Of a stretch of 64,000 nt of DNA, positions 1 through 7,998 are shown piece after piece. The first letter of the stretch is position 1. The number at the start of each line of letters is the position of its first letter. The notes beneath the pieces were generated by a model. That model was not told where the DNA came from, searched no databases, and was given only the letters and a program-made list of their open reading frames with translations. Source of the stretch: Xiamenia xianingshaonis (GTDB lineage Bacteria; Actinomycetota; Coriobacteriia; Coriobacteriales; Eggerthellaceae); the NCBI RefSeq assembly GCF_017945865.1, contig NZ_CP072829.1, forward strand, positions 1,488,001 through 1,552,000, written 5' to 3'. Both the position numbers and the translations under genes were made by a program.

Positions 1-2064
1 CATGCCGCTTGCGACGCCCGACGGCGTCGTCGATGCCGTCGCTTCGACAGCCTCGCCGCCGGTCACGCTGCCCGCATCGGCAAAGCCCACGTCGTCGGCT
101 CCAGCGACCGTGCCGCCCACGACCACCTGGTACGTTTCGCCTTCCTTCAAAGACGGCGCGGACGCCTGCACGATCTGGAACGGCTTCGTCGCCGCAAGCG
201 ACGCCACCACGTTGCCCGAGCCGTCTGTGACCGCCACGCTGTCGCCAGCCTGGCCGCTTGCCTGCACGCTCATGAAGGGCTGAGTGCTCGCGTCGCTGAA
301 GTCTTCCGCCATGCCGGCCGCACCCACCGCAAGCACGATGCCGCCTGAAACCGTGGCGTCGCACCCGTAGTCGATCGCGCCGTTGCCGCTGGCAGACGGG
401 CCGTTGACCAGCACCGTTCCACCGGTGATCTCCAGGTATCCGTTGGAATCAAGGCCGTCGCCCTCGGCGTCGACCCACAGAAGGCCGCCGTTTATCTGCA
501 GCAGGCAGTCCTCGCTCGCGTCGGCCGCACCGCCCGGACCGCCGCCAGCGCCTTGCATGCCGAAATCTCGCTGCTGGGCCTGCTCGCTGCTGGCAGACGT
601 GTCCGCAGCAGCGTCGGCCGCCGGAGCGGGCTCATCCCCGTTGAAGCCCTCGGGGGGCTCAGGCGGCTCGCCTTCCGAGCCGGCGGGCATGTCCGGAAGC
701 TCCCCGTCCGCCGGAGGCTCGGGCGGCTGCTCGCCCTGCGCGCCCTGCTCGCCTTGCGCGTCCGCCGGAGGCTCGGCCGGCCCCGTTTCGCTCGATTGCG
801 CGTTTTGGCTGGTCGCAGCCTCGTCTTCTGCGCTGGTCAGATCGGCCGGCGCCGCATTCACCGCGTCGTCGCTCGCCACGAGGCGATGCGTGCCGTCGTT
901 CACGGAGATCTTTTCAGCCTCGTAGCCCTCGACACATTCGCTCACCTTCACGTCGCCGCCGTCAAGCGCCAGCGCCGTCTCGGCGTGGAACGCATCGTCG
1001 CCTGCCGCAAGCGCCATCGTGCCGCCTTCCACCCGGCCTTCCAAGTCGCTGTGCAGCGCGTCGTCGGCTGCGTCAACCGTCATGTCGCCGCCGGCGACGC
1101 GCACGTACGTTGTGCCCTGGATGCCGTCGTCACCTGCGACGATGTTCAGCGTGCCGTCATTTATGGACACGAAGCCGCGCGTGGCGTCGCCGTCGTTGTT
1201 CGCCTTGACGCCGTCGCCCCCCGCATCGACGTCGATCGTGCCGCCGGCGATTTTCACGCAGTCCTTGCCGTGCAGCCCGTCTTCGACCGCAGAAACCGTG
1301 ATCGTGCCGCCCGCGACGATCAGATCGTCTTTCGAAGCGATGCCATGGCGGTACGCGCCGGTGACCGCAAGCGACCCCGTGCCGTTGACGGTCAAGTCGT
1401 CTTTGCTGTACACGGCCGCGGTCGGGTCTTCGTCGTCGGCCGCATAGTCGGCGCCGTCGGAAAGCGCGTTGCGCGAGCCGTCGGCCAAGGTCAAAAACAC
1501 CTTGTCGGCCTGCTTCACGTACACCGCCGGTCCCTGGGAGCACGTCACGTCGGCCCCGTCGAGCACCAGCTGCACCTTGTCTTCCGCCCCGGCCTCGACG
1601 ACGATCTGCCCGTCATCAAGCGTGCCCGACACCACGTAGGTGCCCGCCGCCGACACGACGACGCGCGAGCCGTCGGCTGCGGCGCCGGCGCCTTCCACCT
1701 GGGCAGCATCGCCCGAAAGCACGATCTTGGTCGCCGACGCCTCGTCAAAGCCCGCGTCCAGGTCGCGCTTGGAACATTCCAGGTCGAGCGCCGATGCGTC
1801 GAAGGCGGCGGCAACGGTCGCAAAGTCGGTCTCCGTTGCGTCAGACGCGGCTTCCCCAGCTGTCTCTTCGGCTTGTTTCGCCTGGTCAACGGCTTGCGAG
1901 GCCACGCTTTGCCCCTGGTCGGCGCCTTGGCTCGAACAGCCCGTTGCCGGCAGCATGCCAAACCCCAGGCTGCCCGCCACAATGACGGCCGCCACGGCGC
2001 GGGCGCGGCTGCTTCGACGCAGCGCACGACAACGTTTTTGAGGCGTTTTGTGATTGAGCGTCAT
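1..2064 (-). CDS. Secreted Cthe_2159-type carbohydrate-binding protein (3' end off window)
   Basis: The minus-strand frame is open from an ATG at 2064 to base 1 with no stop, so about 688 codons are visible and the C-terminus is missing. An AAAGGAG ribosome site sits 7 bases upstream of the ATG. The N-terminus has an Arg-rich stretch, a hydrophobic core (about residues 21-40) and LPATGC at 38-43, a plausible but imperfect lipobox (Ala at -3), so surface anchoring as a lipoprotein is likely. The body is made of repeated short units such as ADDALHSD, AGDDAFHAE and VAGGDMTV, typical of a right-handed beta-helix, interrupted by a long Pro/Glu/Gly-rich linker. This matches the Cthe_2159 (DUF4353) family, whose founder binds polysaccharide. 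It follows DUF4956 and VTC-domain genes in one direction. The exact ligand is unknown. Confidence 0.8.
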   Translation of the reverse strand, partial: MTLNHKTPQKRCRALRRSSRARAVAAVIVAGSLGFGMLPATGCSSQGADQGQSVASQAVDQAKQAEETAGEAASDATETDFATVAAAFDASALDLECSKRDLDAGFDEASATKIVLSGDAAQVEGAGAAADGSRVVVSAAGTYVVSGTLDDGQIVVEAGAEDKVQLVLDGADVTCSQGPAVYVKQADKVFLTLADGSRNALSDGADYAADDEDPTAAVYSKDDLTVNGTGSLAVTGAYRHGIASKDDLIVAGGTITVSAVEDGLHGKDCVKIAGGTIDVDAGGDGVKANNDGDATRGFVSINDGTLNIVAGDDGIQGTTYVRVAGGDMTVDAADDALHSDLEGRVEGGTMALAAGDDAFHAETALALDGGDVKVSECVEGYEAEKISVNDGTHRLVASDDAVNAAPADLTSAEDEAATSQNAQSSETGPAEPPADAQGEQGAQGEQPPEPPADGELPDMPAGSEGEPPEPPEGFNGDEPAPAADAAADTSASSEQAQQRDFGMQGAGGGPGGAADASEDCLLQINGGLLWVDAEGDGLDSNGYLEITGGTVLVNGPSASGNGAIDYGCDATVSGGIVLAVGAAGMAEDFSDASTQPFMSVQASGQAGDSVAVTDGSGNVVASLAATKPFQIVQASAPSLKEGETYQVVVGGTVAGADDVGFADAGSVTGGEAVEATASTTPSGVASGM

Positions 2065-2151
2065 CAAAAGCTCCTTTCGTCGCGAGGTTGAGAAAGGTCG
2101 AAAGCGCCCACCGCGCCGGCGATGAGACTCGCCTGCGGGCGGCGCGCGAGG

Positions 2152-2847
2152 CTACAAAGTGTTCTGCCCCAGCATCGAGCGTCCGAGCGAGATCTTCAGG
2201 TTGCCGTTGAGGCAGCGCAGCGCGTCGATGAACTGCTTTTCCGTGCCGGGACGCTTCAGGCGCACGGCGTATTCCAGCTGGTACAGGCTGCCCATGTTCG
2301 TCGTGCGCACCTCCACCAGCTCGTCGAACGACGTGAATTCGCCCATCACGTCGTCGAAGATGCCTTCGAAGTCAAGGTCTTCGGGCAGCGTGATGCGCAG
2401 CGTCTTCGTCGGCTCTTTCTGCTGGCCGAAGGGAGACAGCACGTAGGCCACGTTCACAACGGCCACGATGAGCGTGAACACGACGCCGAGCCAGATGAAT
2501 CCCATGCCGGTCGCCAACCCGATGGCCATGGCCATGAACACGGTGCCAATGTCCTTCGCGCTGCCGGGAATGGAACGGAAGCGCACGAGGTTGAACACGC
2601 CCATGACCGCGATGCCCGCGCCGAGGTTGCCGTTCACGAGCGTGATGACCATCTGCACGATGAGCGGCAAGAGCGCGATGGTGACGACGAAGTTCTTCGA
2701 ATAGCTGTGACGGAACATATAAATGAGCGCCACGGCCAGTCCCAGCACGATGGACGCCGCGCAGCACGCGAGGAAGCTCGTGGTGGAAATGGCGCCGACG
2801 AGCGAATCGCTCGTGCCATAGATCGAGGTCAGAGCTGAATCAAGCAC
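2152..2847 (-). CDS. DUF4956 family membrane protein
   Basis: 231 residues from a GTG start at 2847, chosen because AAGGAG lies 7 bases upstream and the start overlaps the stop of the VTC-domain gene by 8 bases, a sign of translational coupling. The first half has about four hydrophobic segments (roughly residues 17-40, 46-66, 70-90 and 95-130) containing the conserved stretch FNLVRFRSIPGSAKDI. The second half is soluble and ends in a small alpha/beta-looking domain (FDELVEVRTTNMGSLYQLEY). This fits DUF4956, a family regularly found next to polyphosphate-polymerase-domain proteins. Biochemical function is not established; a membrane partner of the VTC-domain protein is the natural inference. 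Confidence 0.82.
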   Translation of the reverse strand: MLDSALTSIYGTSDSLVGAISTTSFLACCAASIVLGLAVALIYMFRHSYSKNFVVTIALLPLIVQMVITLVNGNLGAGIAVMGVFNLVRFRSIPGSAKDIGTVFMAMAIGLATGMGFIWLGVVFTLIVAVVNVAYVLSPFGQQKEPTKTLRITLPEDLDFEGIFDDVMGEFTSFDELVEVRTTNMGSLYQLEYAVRLKRPGTEKQFIDALRCLNGNLKISLGRSMLGQNTL

Positions 2848-3796
2848 AATGCTTCTCCTTCTTTCGGGGGGACAGGACAGAGGCGGGGAACAGGCGGCTC
2901 CACGCAGAGCGGGCCTTGCGGGAAGGCGAGGAAGCGGACGCGGACGACGCAGCAGCGGCCTTGGGCGACGCAGCGGCTCCGAGGCGGGCCGCGCTTTCGC
3001 GGCGCCGCGCTTCCATGAGGTCGCGGTAGGCGCGGCCGTACTTCGAGAACGACGTGGGACGCGCGCCCGCCTGCGCGACGGCGTCGAGCAGCCAGCGCCC
3101 ATAGGGGCCCGCAACCTTCACCTCCATGACAGACTGTCCCGATTTCGAGACTTCTTGCCACGCGGCGTCCACCTGCATGAGGTCGCGGGCCGCAATGTCC
3201 TCGTCAAAGGTGATGCGCACGTCGTCCTGATGCCCCGCGTCGCGGGCCTCGCCATGCGCGAGCACCGGCGTGAACGCCGTGCGCAGACACGTGACGAGCA
3301 TGGAGGGAACCAGCGGGCCGTGGCGCTTCATGAACGCGTCGATTTCCCGCGCGATCTGGCACGACAGCGGCGAGAGCGACTCTTGTTGCGCCGCCTCGTC
3401 GGCAAGCGGATAGGCGCGGACGGCCGCTTCGTAGGAACACCCCGCAAGATAGACGTGCGCCGCCGCAAACGTGCAGCTCACGCGCCGTTTGTACACGATG
3501 CCCTTGAACTTCTTCTTCAGCTCGACGAACACGCACACGTCAGGGCGGGGAAACCCGTCCGCCCCGGCCGGGCCGTACCAGCGCACGCGCAGCTTTTCTT
3601 TGTAGCACGGCTTGTCGAGCGAGCGCTCGATGAGCAAATGGTCGGGCGTGTCGTAGTACAGGCTGGTCACGCGGCTTTTCCCGAAAGCGTCGACTTCCAT
3701 GCGCCCTGTCGCGCCGCGCTCGATGCAGGCACGCTGCTCGCTGCTGACCAGGTATTTCACTTCTTTGCGCTCGAACACTTCGGCATAGATCGTCAT
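2840..3796 (-). CDS. VTC-domain (polyphosphate polymerase-like) protein
   Basis: 318 residues from ATG 3796. A start 30 bases upstream (3826) is open but has no better ribosome site and adds residues not typical of the family. Family features run in order: ERKEVKYLVS near the N-terminus, SLYYDTPDHLL, KLRVRWYG, the basic strand FVELKKKFKGIVYKRRVS, DEDIAARDL, and MEVKVAGPYGRWL before a Ser/Ala/Lys-rich tail. These are the tunnel-lining basic and acidic strands of the VTC/CYTH-like fold that in yeast Vtc4 makes polyphosphate from ATP. In bacteria the same domain occurs with DUF4956 and secreted CotH or Cthe_2159 proteins, as here. Whether it makes polyphosphate is unproven. Confidence 0.82.
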   Translation of the reverse strand: MTIYAEVFERKEVKYLVSSEQRACIERGATGRMEVDAFGKSRVTSLYYDTPDHLLIERSLDKPCYKEKLRVRWYGPAGADGFPRPDVCVFVELKKKFKGIVYKRRVSCTFAAAHVYLAGCSYEAAVRAYPLADEAAQQESLSPLSCQIAREIDAFMKRHGPLVPSMLVTCLRTAFTPVLAHGEARDAGHQDDVRITFDEDIAARDLMQVDAAWQEVSKSGQSVMEVKVAGPYGRWLLDAVAQAGARPTSFSKYGRAYRDLMEARRRESAARLGAAASPKAAAASSASASSPSRKARSAWSRLFPASVLSPRKKEKHCA

Positions 3797-4032
3797 GGCG
3801 TTTTCCCGTCTTCCCAAAAAGCTCATGCGCCGATGCGCCGCCCGCGCGCCCGGCGGCCCAAGGAGAAGGGGGGACGAGCGCTGCGATGCCGACCGGGCGA
3901 CCGCAGCCGAAAGGCCGTCGAGGCGCACGGGCGAGGCGATCGGTGCGGGCGACATTCTACGCAGCGACCCTGAAAAGACCCTGAAAACAGGCGATGTGAT
4001 TGTGGAGGAAATGTGGAGATAAAAAAGAAGCC

Positions 4033-4107
4033 TGGAGCCAGAGACAGGATTCGAACCTGCAACAGGCGGTTTACAAAACCGCTACGCTGCCATTGCGTCA
4101 CTCTGGC
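4033..4107 (-). tRNA. tRNA-Thr (UGU)
   Basis: A cloverleaf folds on the minus strand. The acceptor GCCAGAG pairs perfectly with CTCTGGC, the anticodon stem GCGGT/ACCGC encloses a TTTGTAA loop giving anticodon UGU, and the T arm contains GGTTCGAATCC. The discriminator base is U, and the 3' CCA is genome-encoded at 4033-4035. Confidence 0.95.
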
Positions 4108-4196
4108 CGATGGCTTCGAGACGCCAGTATACCGCAACGCGACGTTTGGCGCGAGAACCTATACTGGGGACACCGCGATTTTTTTCCTCGAACCCC

Positions 4197-4225
4197 TTGA
4201 CAACGAAAATTTGTACGCGTACTAT
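4197..4225 (+). promoter_or_regulatory. Promoter of the radical SAM/DNA-repair pair
   Basis: TTGACA at 4197-4202, a 17-base spacer and TACTAT at 4220-4225 form a near-consensus sigma-70-type promoter pointing at the radical SAM gene. The expected transcript starts near 4232, about 35 bases before the chosen GTG. This also argues against an in-frame TTG at 4225, which lies inside the -10 box. Confidence 0.7.
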
Positions 4226-4266
4226 TGCGAACATATTTACGCGCGAACGAATGTTGGGGTGAAGTC

Positions 4267-5850
4267 GTGGACGTTGTCGAAAAACTGGAAATCCTCGCTG
4301 ACGCGGCCAAATACGACGTAGCCTGCACGTCTTCGGGCATCGATCGCGCGGCGAAGGCGGGGCGCCTGGGAGATGCGCAGTCGGCCGGATGCTGCCACAG
4401 CTTCACGCCCGACGGACGCTGCATCACCTTGCTGAAAGTGCTCATGACGAACTGTTGCGTCTACGACTGCGCCTACTGCGTGAACCGGCGCAGCAACGAA
4501 GTGCCGCGCGCCGCCTTCACGCCCCGCGAACTGGCCGACCTCACCATCGCGTTTTACCGGCGCAACTACATAGAAGGGCTGTTTCTCAGCTCGGGCGTGC
4601 TGCAAAACCCCGACCACACCACCGAACTGATGATCCAGGCGCTGACCATCCTGCGGGAAGAATACCAGTTCAACGGCTACATCCACGCCAAGGCCATCCC
4701 CGGCACCTCGCCTGAACTCATCGACGCGCTGGGGCATGTGTGCGACCGCATGAGCGTGAACCTGGAACTGCCGTCGCGCCCAAGCCTGGACTTGCTGGCG
4801 CCGCAGAAAACGGGCCAGGCCATCATCGGACCCATGCGGCGCATCCGCGAATCGATCGCCGAAGACAAGGAAACGAGGGCGGCAACGCGGCGGCGCATGA
4901 CGTATTACCCCCAGGCGGCGCCGAAGAAAAAGGCGCGGGCCTTTGCGCCGGCCGGGCAGTCCACCCAGATCATCATTGGGGCCACGCCCGAAAACGACTT
5001 CCAGATCCTCACGTTGTCGACAGCGCTGTATTCGTCGCTGTCGCTCAAGCGCGTCTTTTTCAGCGCCTATATCCCGGTAAGCAGCGACTGTCGCCTGCCG
5101 CAGGCGCCCGCGGCGCAGCTTGACCGAGAACACCGCCTGTACCAGGCCGACTGGCTCATGCGCTTTTACCAGTTCGACGCGAACGAGCTCATAGACGCCG
5201 ACACGCCGTATCTGGACCCGCTGATCGACCCAAAGGCGAACTGGGCCGTCAACCACCTGGACTTTTTTCCGGTGGAGGTATGCACGGCGCCCCTTGAAGC
5301 GCTGCTGCGCGTGCCCGGCATCGGACCGAAGGGGGCGCGCAGCATCATAAAAGCGCGCAAGACCGGGCCGCTTGGCGAGACGGAGCTGCGCCGCTTGGGC
5401 ATCGCCTTCAAGCGGGCGCGGTACTTCATCACGTGCGCCGGAACCTACTATGGGTCTGACGTGGACTTTTCCACCGAAGCGCTCCGGGCGAAGCTCGCAG
5501 CCCGCATCGACGGCGGCCGGCACGGGTCGCGCCAGCGCAAGGTGATCGACGGGCAGCTGAGCCTGTTCGACGGCTTTGACGCCAGCGGCGCAAGCCTGCC
5601 AGCGGGCGGGGCGGCATCTGCCGCGATGGAGGCCCAGACGGCAAAGGCTCGGCTTGCGGCGGGCGCGGCAGCAGCCGGCGGCGGCGTTGGCTGCGCGGCG
5701 GCAGGCGGGGCGGCGGCCGCCCTGGGAGTGTCGAAGCTGCCCGAGGCGCAGCAGCCACTTGCCGCCATGCTTGACGCGGCCTATCAGCTGGCCCGCGCAA
5801 ACAAGGCGTCGGCGCTCGACGCGCTCTGGAGACAGCCATGCACGCGATAG
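4267..5850 (+). CDS. Putative DNA modification/repair radical SAM protein (TIGR03916-like)
   Basis: 527 residues from GTG 4267, preceded by GGGGTGA. The mature start (MDVVEKLEILADAAKYDVAC) matches how this family begins. The radical SAM cluster motif CxxxCxxC is CVYDCAYC at about residues 64-71. Around residues 345-365 there is a helix-hairpin-helix (LRVPGIGPKGARSIIKARK), a non-specific DNA-binding element. The C-terminal 60-70 residues are an Ala/Gly-rich linker plus a short helix. The family is known mainly from its fixed linkage to TIGR03915 proteins, which here overlap it by 13 bases. The reaction is unknown; an oxygen-sensitive DNA repair or base-modification chemistry is inferred from the domains and neighbour. 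Confidence 0.88.
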   Translation: MDVVEKLEILADAAKYDVACTSSGIDRAAKAGRLGDAQSAGCCHSFTPDGRCITLLKVLMTNCCVYDCAYCVNRRSNEVPRAAFTPRELADLTIAFYRRNYIEGLFLSSGVLQNPDHTTELMIQALTILREEYQFNGYIHAKAIPGTSPELIDALGHVCDRMSVNLELPSRPSLDLLAPQKTGQAIIGPMRRIRESIAEDKETRAATRRRMTYYPQAAPKKKARAFAPAGQSTQIIIGATPENDFQILTLSTALYSSLSLKRVFFSAYIPVSSDCRLPQAPAAQLDREHRLYQADWLMRFYQFDANELIDADTPYLDPLIDPKANWAVNHLDFFPVEVCTAPLEALLRVPGIGPKGARSIIKARKTGPLGETELRRLGIAFKRARYFITCAGTYYGSDVDFSTEALRAKLAARIDGGRHGSRQRKVIDGQLSLFDGFDASGASLPAGGAASAAMEAQTAKARLAAGAAAAGGGVGCAAAGGAAAALGVSKLPEAQQPLAAMLDAAYQLARANKASALDALWRQPCTR

Positions 5851-6896
5851 TGCCGACCGCAGACGAACGCGCGGCGGCGCCCTGCAACGCGCTGCCGCTC
5901 CAAAACGTGTGCTACGCCTACGACGGCACGCCCGAAGGCCTGCTGACGGCAGTGTTCACAGCGATTGCCAGCAAGGACGCCGACCCGGACATCGTCGAGG
6001 ACGGCCTTGTGCAGCCACGGCTCGACCAGTCGGTGCGCTACTTGGCCACCGACGCGCGTTGCGCCGACCGCGTGCGGCGGCTGATCGTGCGAGCCGGAGG
6101 CATGCAAGCGTTTTCGCAGGTGATCAGCGCTTCGCTGTCAGACGATCCCGACAAGGGCCGCGCCGTGTTCGACCTTGCCGCCTTCGCGGCAGGCCTGCCG
6201 GCGCTCGCCTCCTGCCGCGGCTGCGCCCGCCGCAAAACCTGCGATTCCTACGCCCGCTGCCCGCACAACGCACGCCACCGGCGCACCGCCGGGCTCGACG
6301 TCGCCCTGGAAGACCTGTCCCACCCCCACGTCGGCGCCGTAGCGCGGCTCGACCGGGCCGTCATGAACGAGCGGCACCGCATGAAGCAGTTCATCCGGTT
6401 CGAGCACGCCGAAGGGGACGTGTACTTCGCCCGGTGCAACCCGAAGGCCAATGTGCTGCCGCTCGTCATAGACTGGTTCGCCACGCGGTTCAACACCCAG
6501 CGCTTCGTCATCTACGACGAAAACCATCACGTGGCCGCGCTGTTCGACGGCACGCGGTCCACTTTCGTGCGCACCGACGACCTCCCCGTGCCGGCTGCGG
6601 CCGAAGACGAGACCGTCATGCGCAAAGCCTGGAAGACGTTCTACGCCGTCGCCTCCATCGAAGCCCGCTACCACCCCGAACTGCGCGTGTCCTTCATGCC
6701 GAAGCGCCTGTGGAAGAACATCCTCGAAGTGGCCGAGCCGCTTGACTACGAGCCGGCCCGCATGCGGCGACTGGCAGGCGACACGCCCGACGAGCTGCCC
6801 GCACCGCCCAGCGAGCTGCCCGCCGCCGCATCCTGCGACGCAGCCGACTTGGAAGCGACAGCAGAGCTGGAACCGGCGGCAGTAGCAGCCGGCTAG
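5838..6896 (+). CDS. TIGR03915 family putative DNA repair/metabolism protein
   Basis: 352 residues starting at ATG 5838 inside the end of the radical SAM gene, so the two are almost certainly co-translated. The family signature YAYDGTPEGLLTAVF lies near residues 28-42. In this copy a Cys-rich stretch at about 125-143 (CRGCARRKTCDSYARC) could hold a metal. The second half (MKQFIRFEHAEGDVYFARC onward, then FVIYDENHHVAALFDG) matches the DUF4130-type domain of these proteins, and the last 55 residues are low-complexity Ala/Pro/Glu. In other genomes the domain is fused or linked to uracil-DNA glycosylase-like modules. Function is inferred from linkage only. Confidence 0.86.
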   Translation: MHAIVPTADERAAAPCNALPLQNVCYAYDGTPEGLLTAVFTAIASKDADPDIVEDGLVQPRLDQSVRYLATDARCADRVRRLIVRAGGMQAFSQVISASLSDDPDKGRAVFDLAAFAAGLPALASCRGCARRKTCDSYARCPHNARHRRTAGLDVALEDLSHPHVGAVARLDRAVMNERHRMKQFIRFEHAEGDVYFARCNPKANVLPLVIDWFATRFNTQRFVIYDENHHVAALFDGTRSTFVRTDDLPVPAAAEDETVMRKAWKTFYAVASIEARYHPELRVSFMPKRLWKNILEVAEPLDYEPARMRRLAGDTPDELPAPPSELPAAASCDAADLEATAELEPAAVAAG

Positions 6897-7024
6897 AGGG
6901 AGTGCCAGCAGCGGCGCAGCCAGCGGCGCGGCAGCACGGACGGACAGCTTGAAAACGGCGGCAGTAGCAGCCGGCTGGAAACCGGAAGCGTTAGCAGCCT
7001 CGGCAGCGGCAGTAGCAGCCGGCT
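6875..7024. repeat. Three direct copies of a 20-base repeat at convergent gene ends
   Basis: The sequence GGCAGTAGCAGCCGGCT with its flanking bases occurs at about 6875-6894, 6957-6976 and 7005-7024. The first copy is the coding end of the DNA-repair gene and the third abuts the stop codon of the convergent PflX-like gene. The 126-base gap between the genes is therefore largely made of duplicated coding 3'-end sequence, probably by slippage or unequal exchange. No U-tract terminator is visible here. Confidence 0.75.
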
Positions 7025-7991
7025 AGAAAGCGGGGGTGTCAGCCGCGGCAGCGGCGGGCTCGACGCCCGTCAAGTCGAAAGGAGGGATGAAGCTTTCCTC
7101 GGCCGCGGGGCCGTCTTGCCAGAAGTAGTCCTCGACGCCCAGGTCGTCCGCGAAATCCAGCACGCGCTCGTAGTCTGCGTCCGGCACGCGCCGGCCCAGC
7201 TCGGGAAAGCGCTCGAGCACGCGGCGAGCACGCTCGTCCCCTTCGGCAGCGGCTTGCGCAAGCACGGGGGTGTACTGGTTCATGAGAGACAGCCGCACGT
7301 GCGACCCGTACCGCTCGTGCAGAAGCCGCACGACCGCCAGAGAGTCTTCGACCGCGCCCGGCAGCAGCAGATGGCGCACGACGATGCCGCGGAGCATGCG
7401 CGGCTGGCCGTCCACTTCGTCGTAAGCCGCATCGCCGACGACGTCCACCATGGCGTCGAGCGCCGCCAGCGCCACGCGCGGGTAGTCCGGCGCGTGGGAA
7501 TACGCGCTTGCCAGCGAGGCCGAGGCATACTTGAAGTCGGTCAGATACACATCGACGACGCCCGCGTTGTCACGCACCGCAGACACCGTCTCGTAGCCCG
7601 ACGTGTTCCACACCACCGGCACGTCCATGCCGGCCGCACGGGCGCGGCGCACCGCCTCCCGAACGCCCGGCGCGTAGTGGGTCGGCGTGACGCAGTTGAT
7701 GTTGAGGGCGCCTTGGCGGACAAGCGAGCACATCATCGCAGCGACGTCGTCAACCGTGACGGCGCGGCCTGCCTCGCCGTGGGCGATGACCGCGTTTTGG
7801 CAGTACGCGCACCGCAGAGGGCAATGGGTGAAGAAGATCGCGCCGCTGCCGCGCTCGCCGCTCAAAGGCGGCTCTTCCCAAAAGTGCAGCGCAGCACGGG
7901 CGACCCTCATCTCGGCCGGAGCGCCGCACACGCCGCGCTCGCCGCCGGCGCGGTTCGCGCCACAGCCCCGCGGGCACCAGTCGCAACCCAC
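7023..7991 (-). CDS. PflX-like radical SAM protein (pyruvate formate-lyase activase homologue)
   Basis: About 322 residues from GTG 7991, 7 bases beyond the stop of the upstream dehydrogenase gene. The start is uncertain because the frame stays open upstream, but upstream residues would overlap that gene and look non-coding. The N-terminus CDWCPRGCGANRAGGERGVC and the following VARAALHFWEEPPLSGERGS are characteristic of the COG1313 (PflX) group. The SAM cluster motif is CPLRCAYC at about residues 58-65, followed by THYAPG and VWNTSGY. COG1313 proteins are thought to be glycyl-radical-enzyme activases or relatives, but no glycyl radical enzyme lies in this window, so the target is unknown. Confidence 0.82.
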   Translation of the reverse strand: MGCDWCPRGCGANRAGGERGVCGAPAEMRVARAALHFWEEPPLSGERGSGAIFFTHCPLRCAYCQNAVIAHGEAGRAVTVDDVAAMMCSLVRQGALNINCVTPTHYAPGVREAVRRARAAGMDVPVVWNTSGYETVSAVRDNAGVVDVYLTDFKYASASLASAYSHAPDYPRVALAALDAMVDVVGDAAYDEVDGQPRMLRGIVVRHLLLPGAVEDSLAVVRLLHERYGSHVRLSLMNQYTPVLAQAAAEGDERARRVLERFPELGRRVPDADYERVLDFADDLGVEDYFWQDGPAAEESFIPPFDLTGVEPAAAAADTPAF

Positions 7992-7998
7992 GGTGCGC

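Noticed and set aside
553-2091. Plus-strand open frame opposite the beta-helix protein
   Set aside because: It is the complement of a clear signal peptide plus repeats on the minus strand, and has no domain signature of its own.
4225-4266. TTG start for the radical SAM protein at 4225
   Set aside because: The TTG falls inside the predicted -10 box, while GTG 4267 has a ribosome site and gives the family's usual N-terminus.
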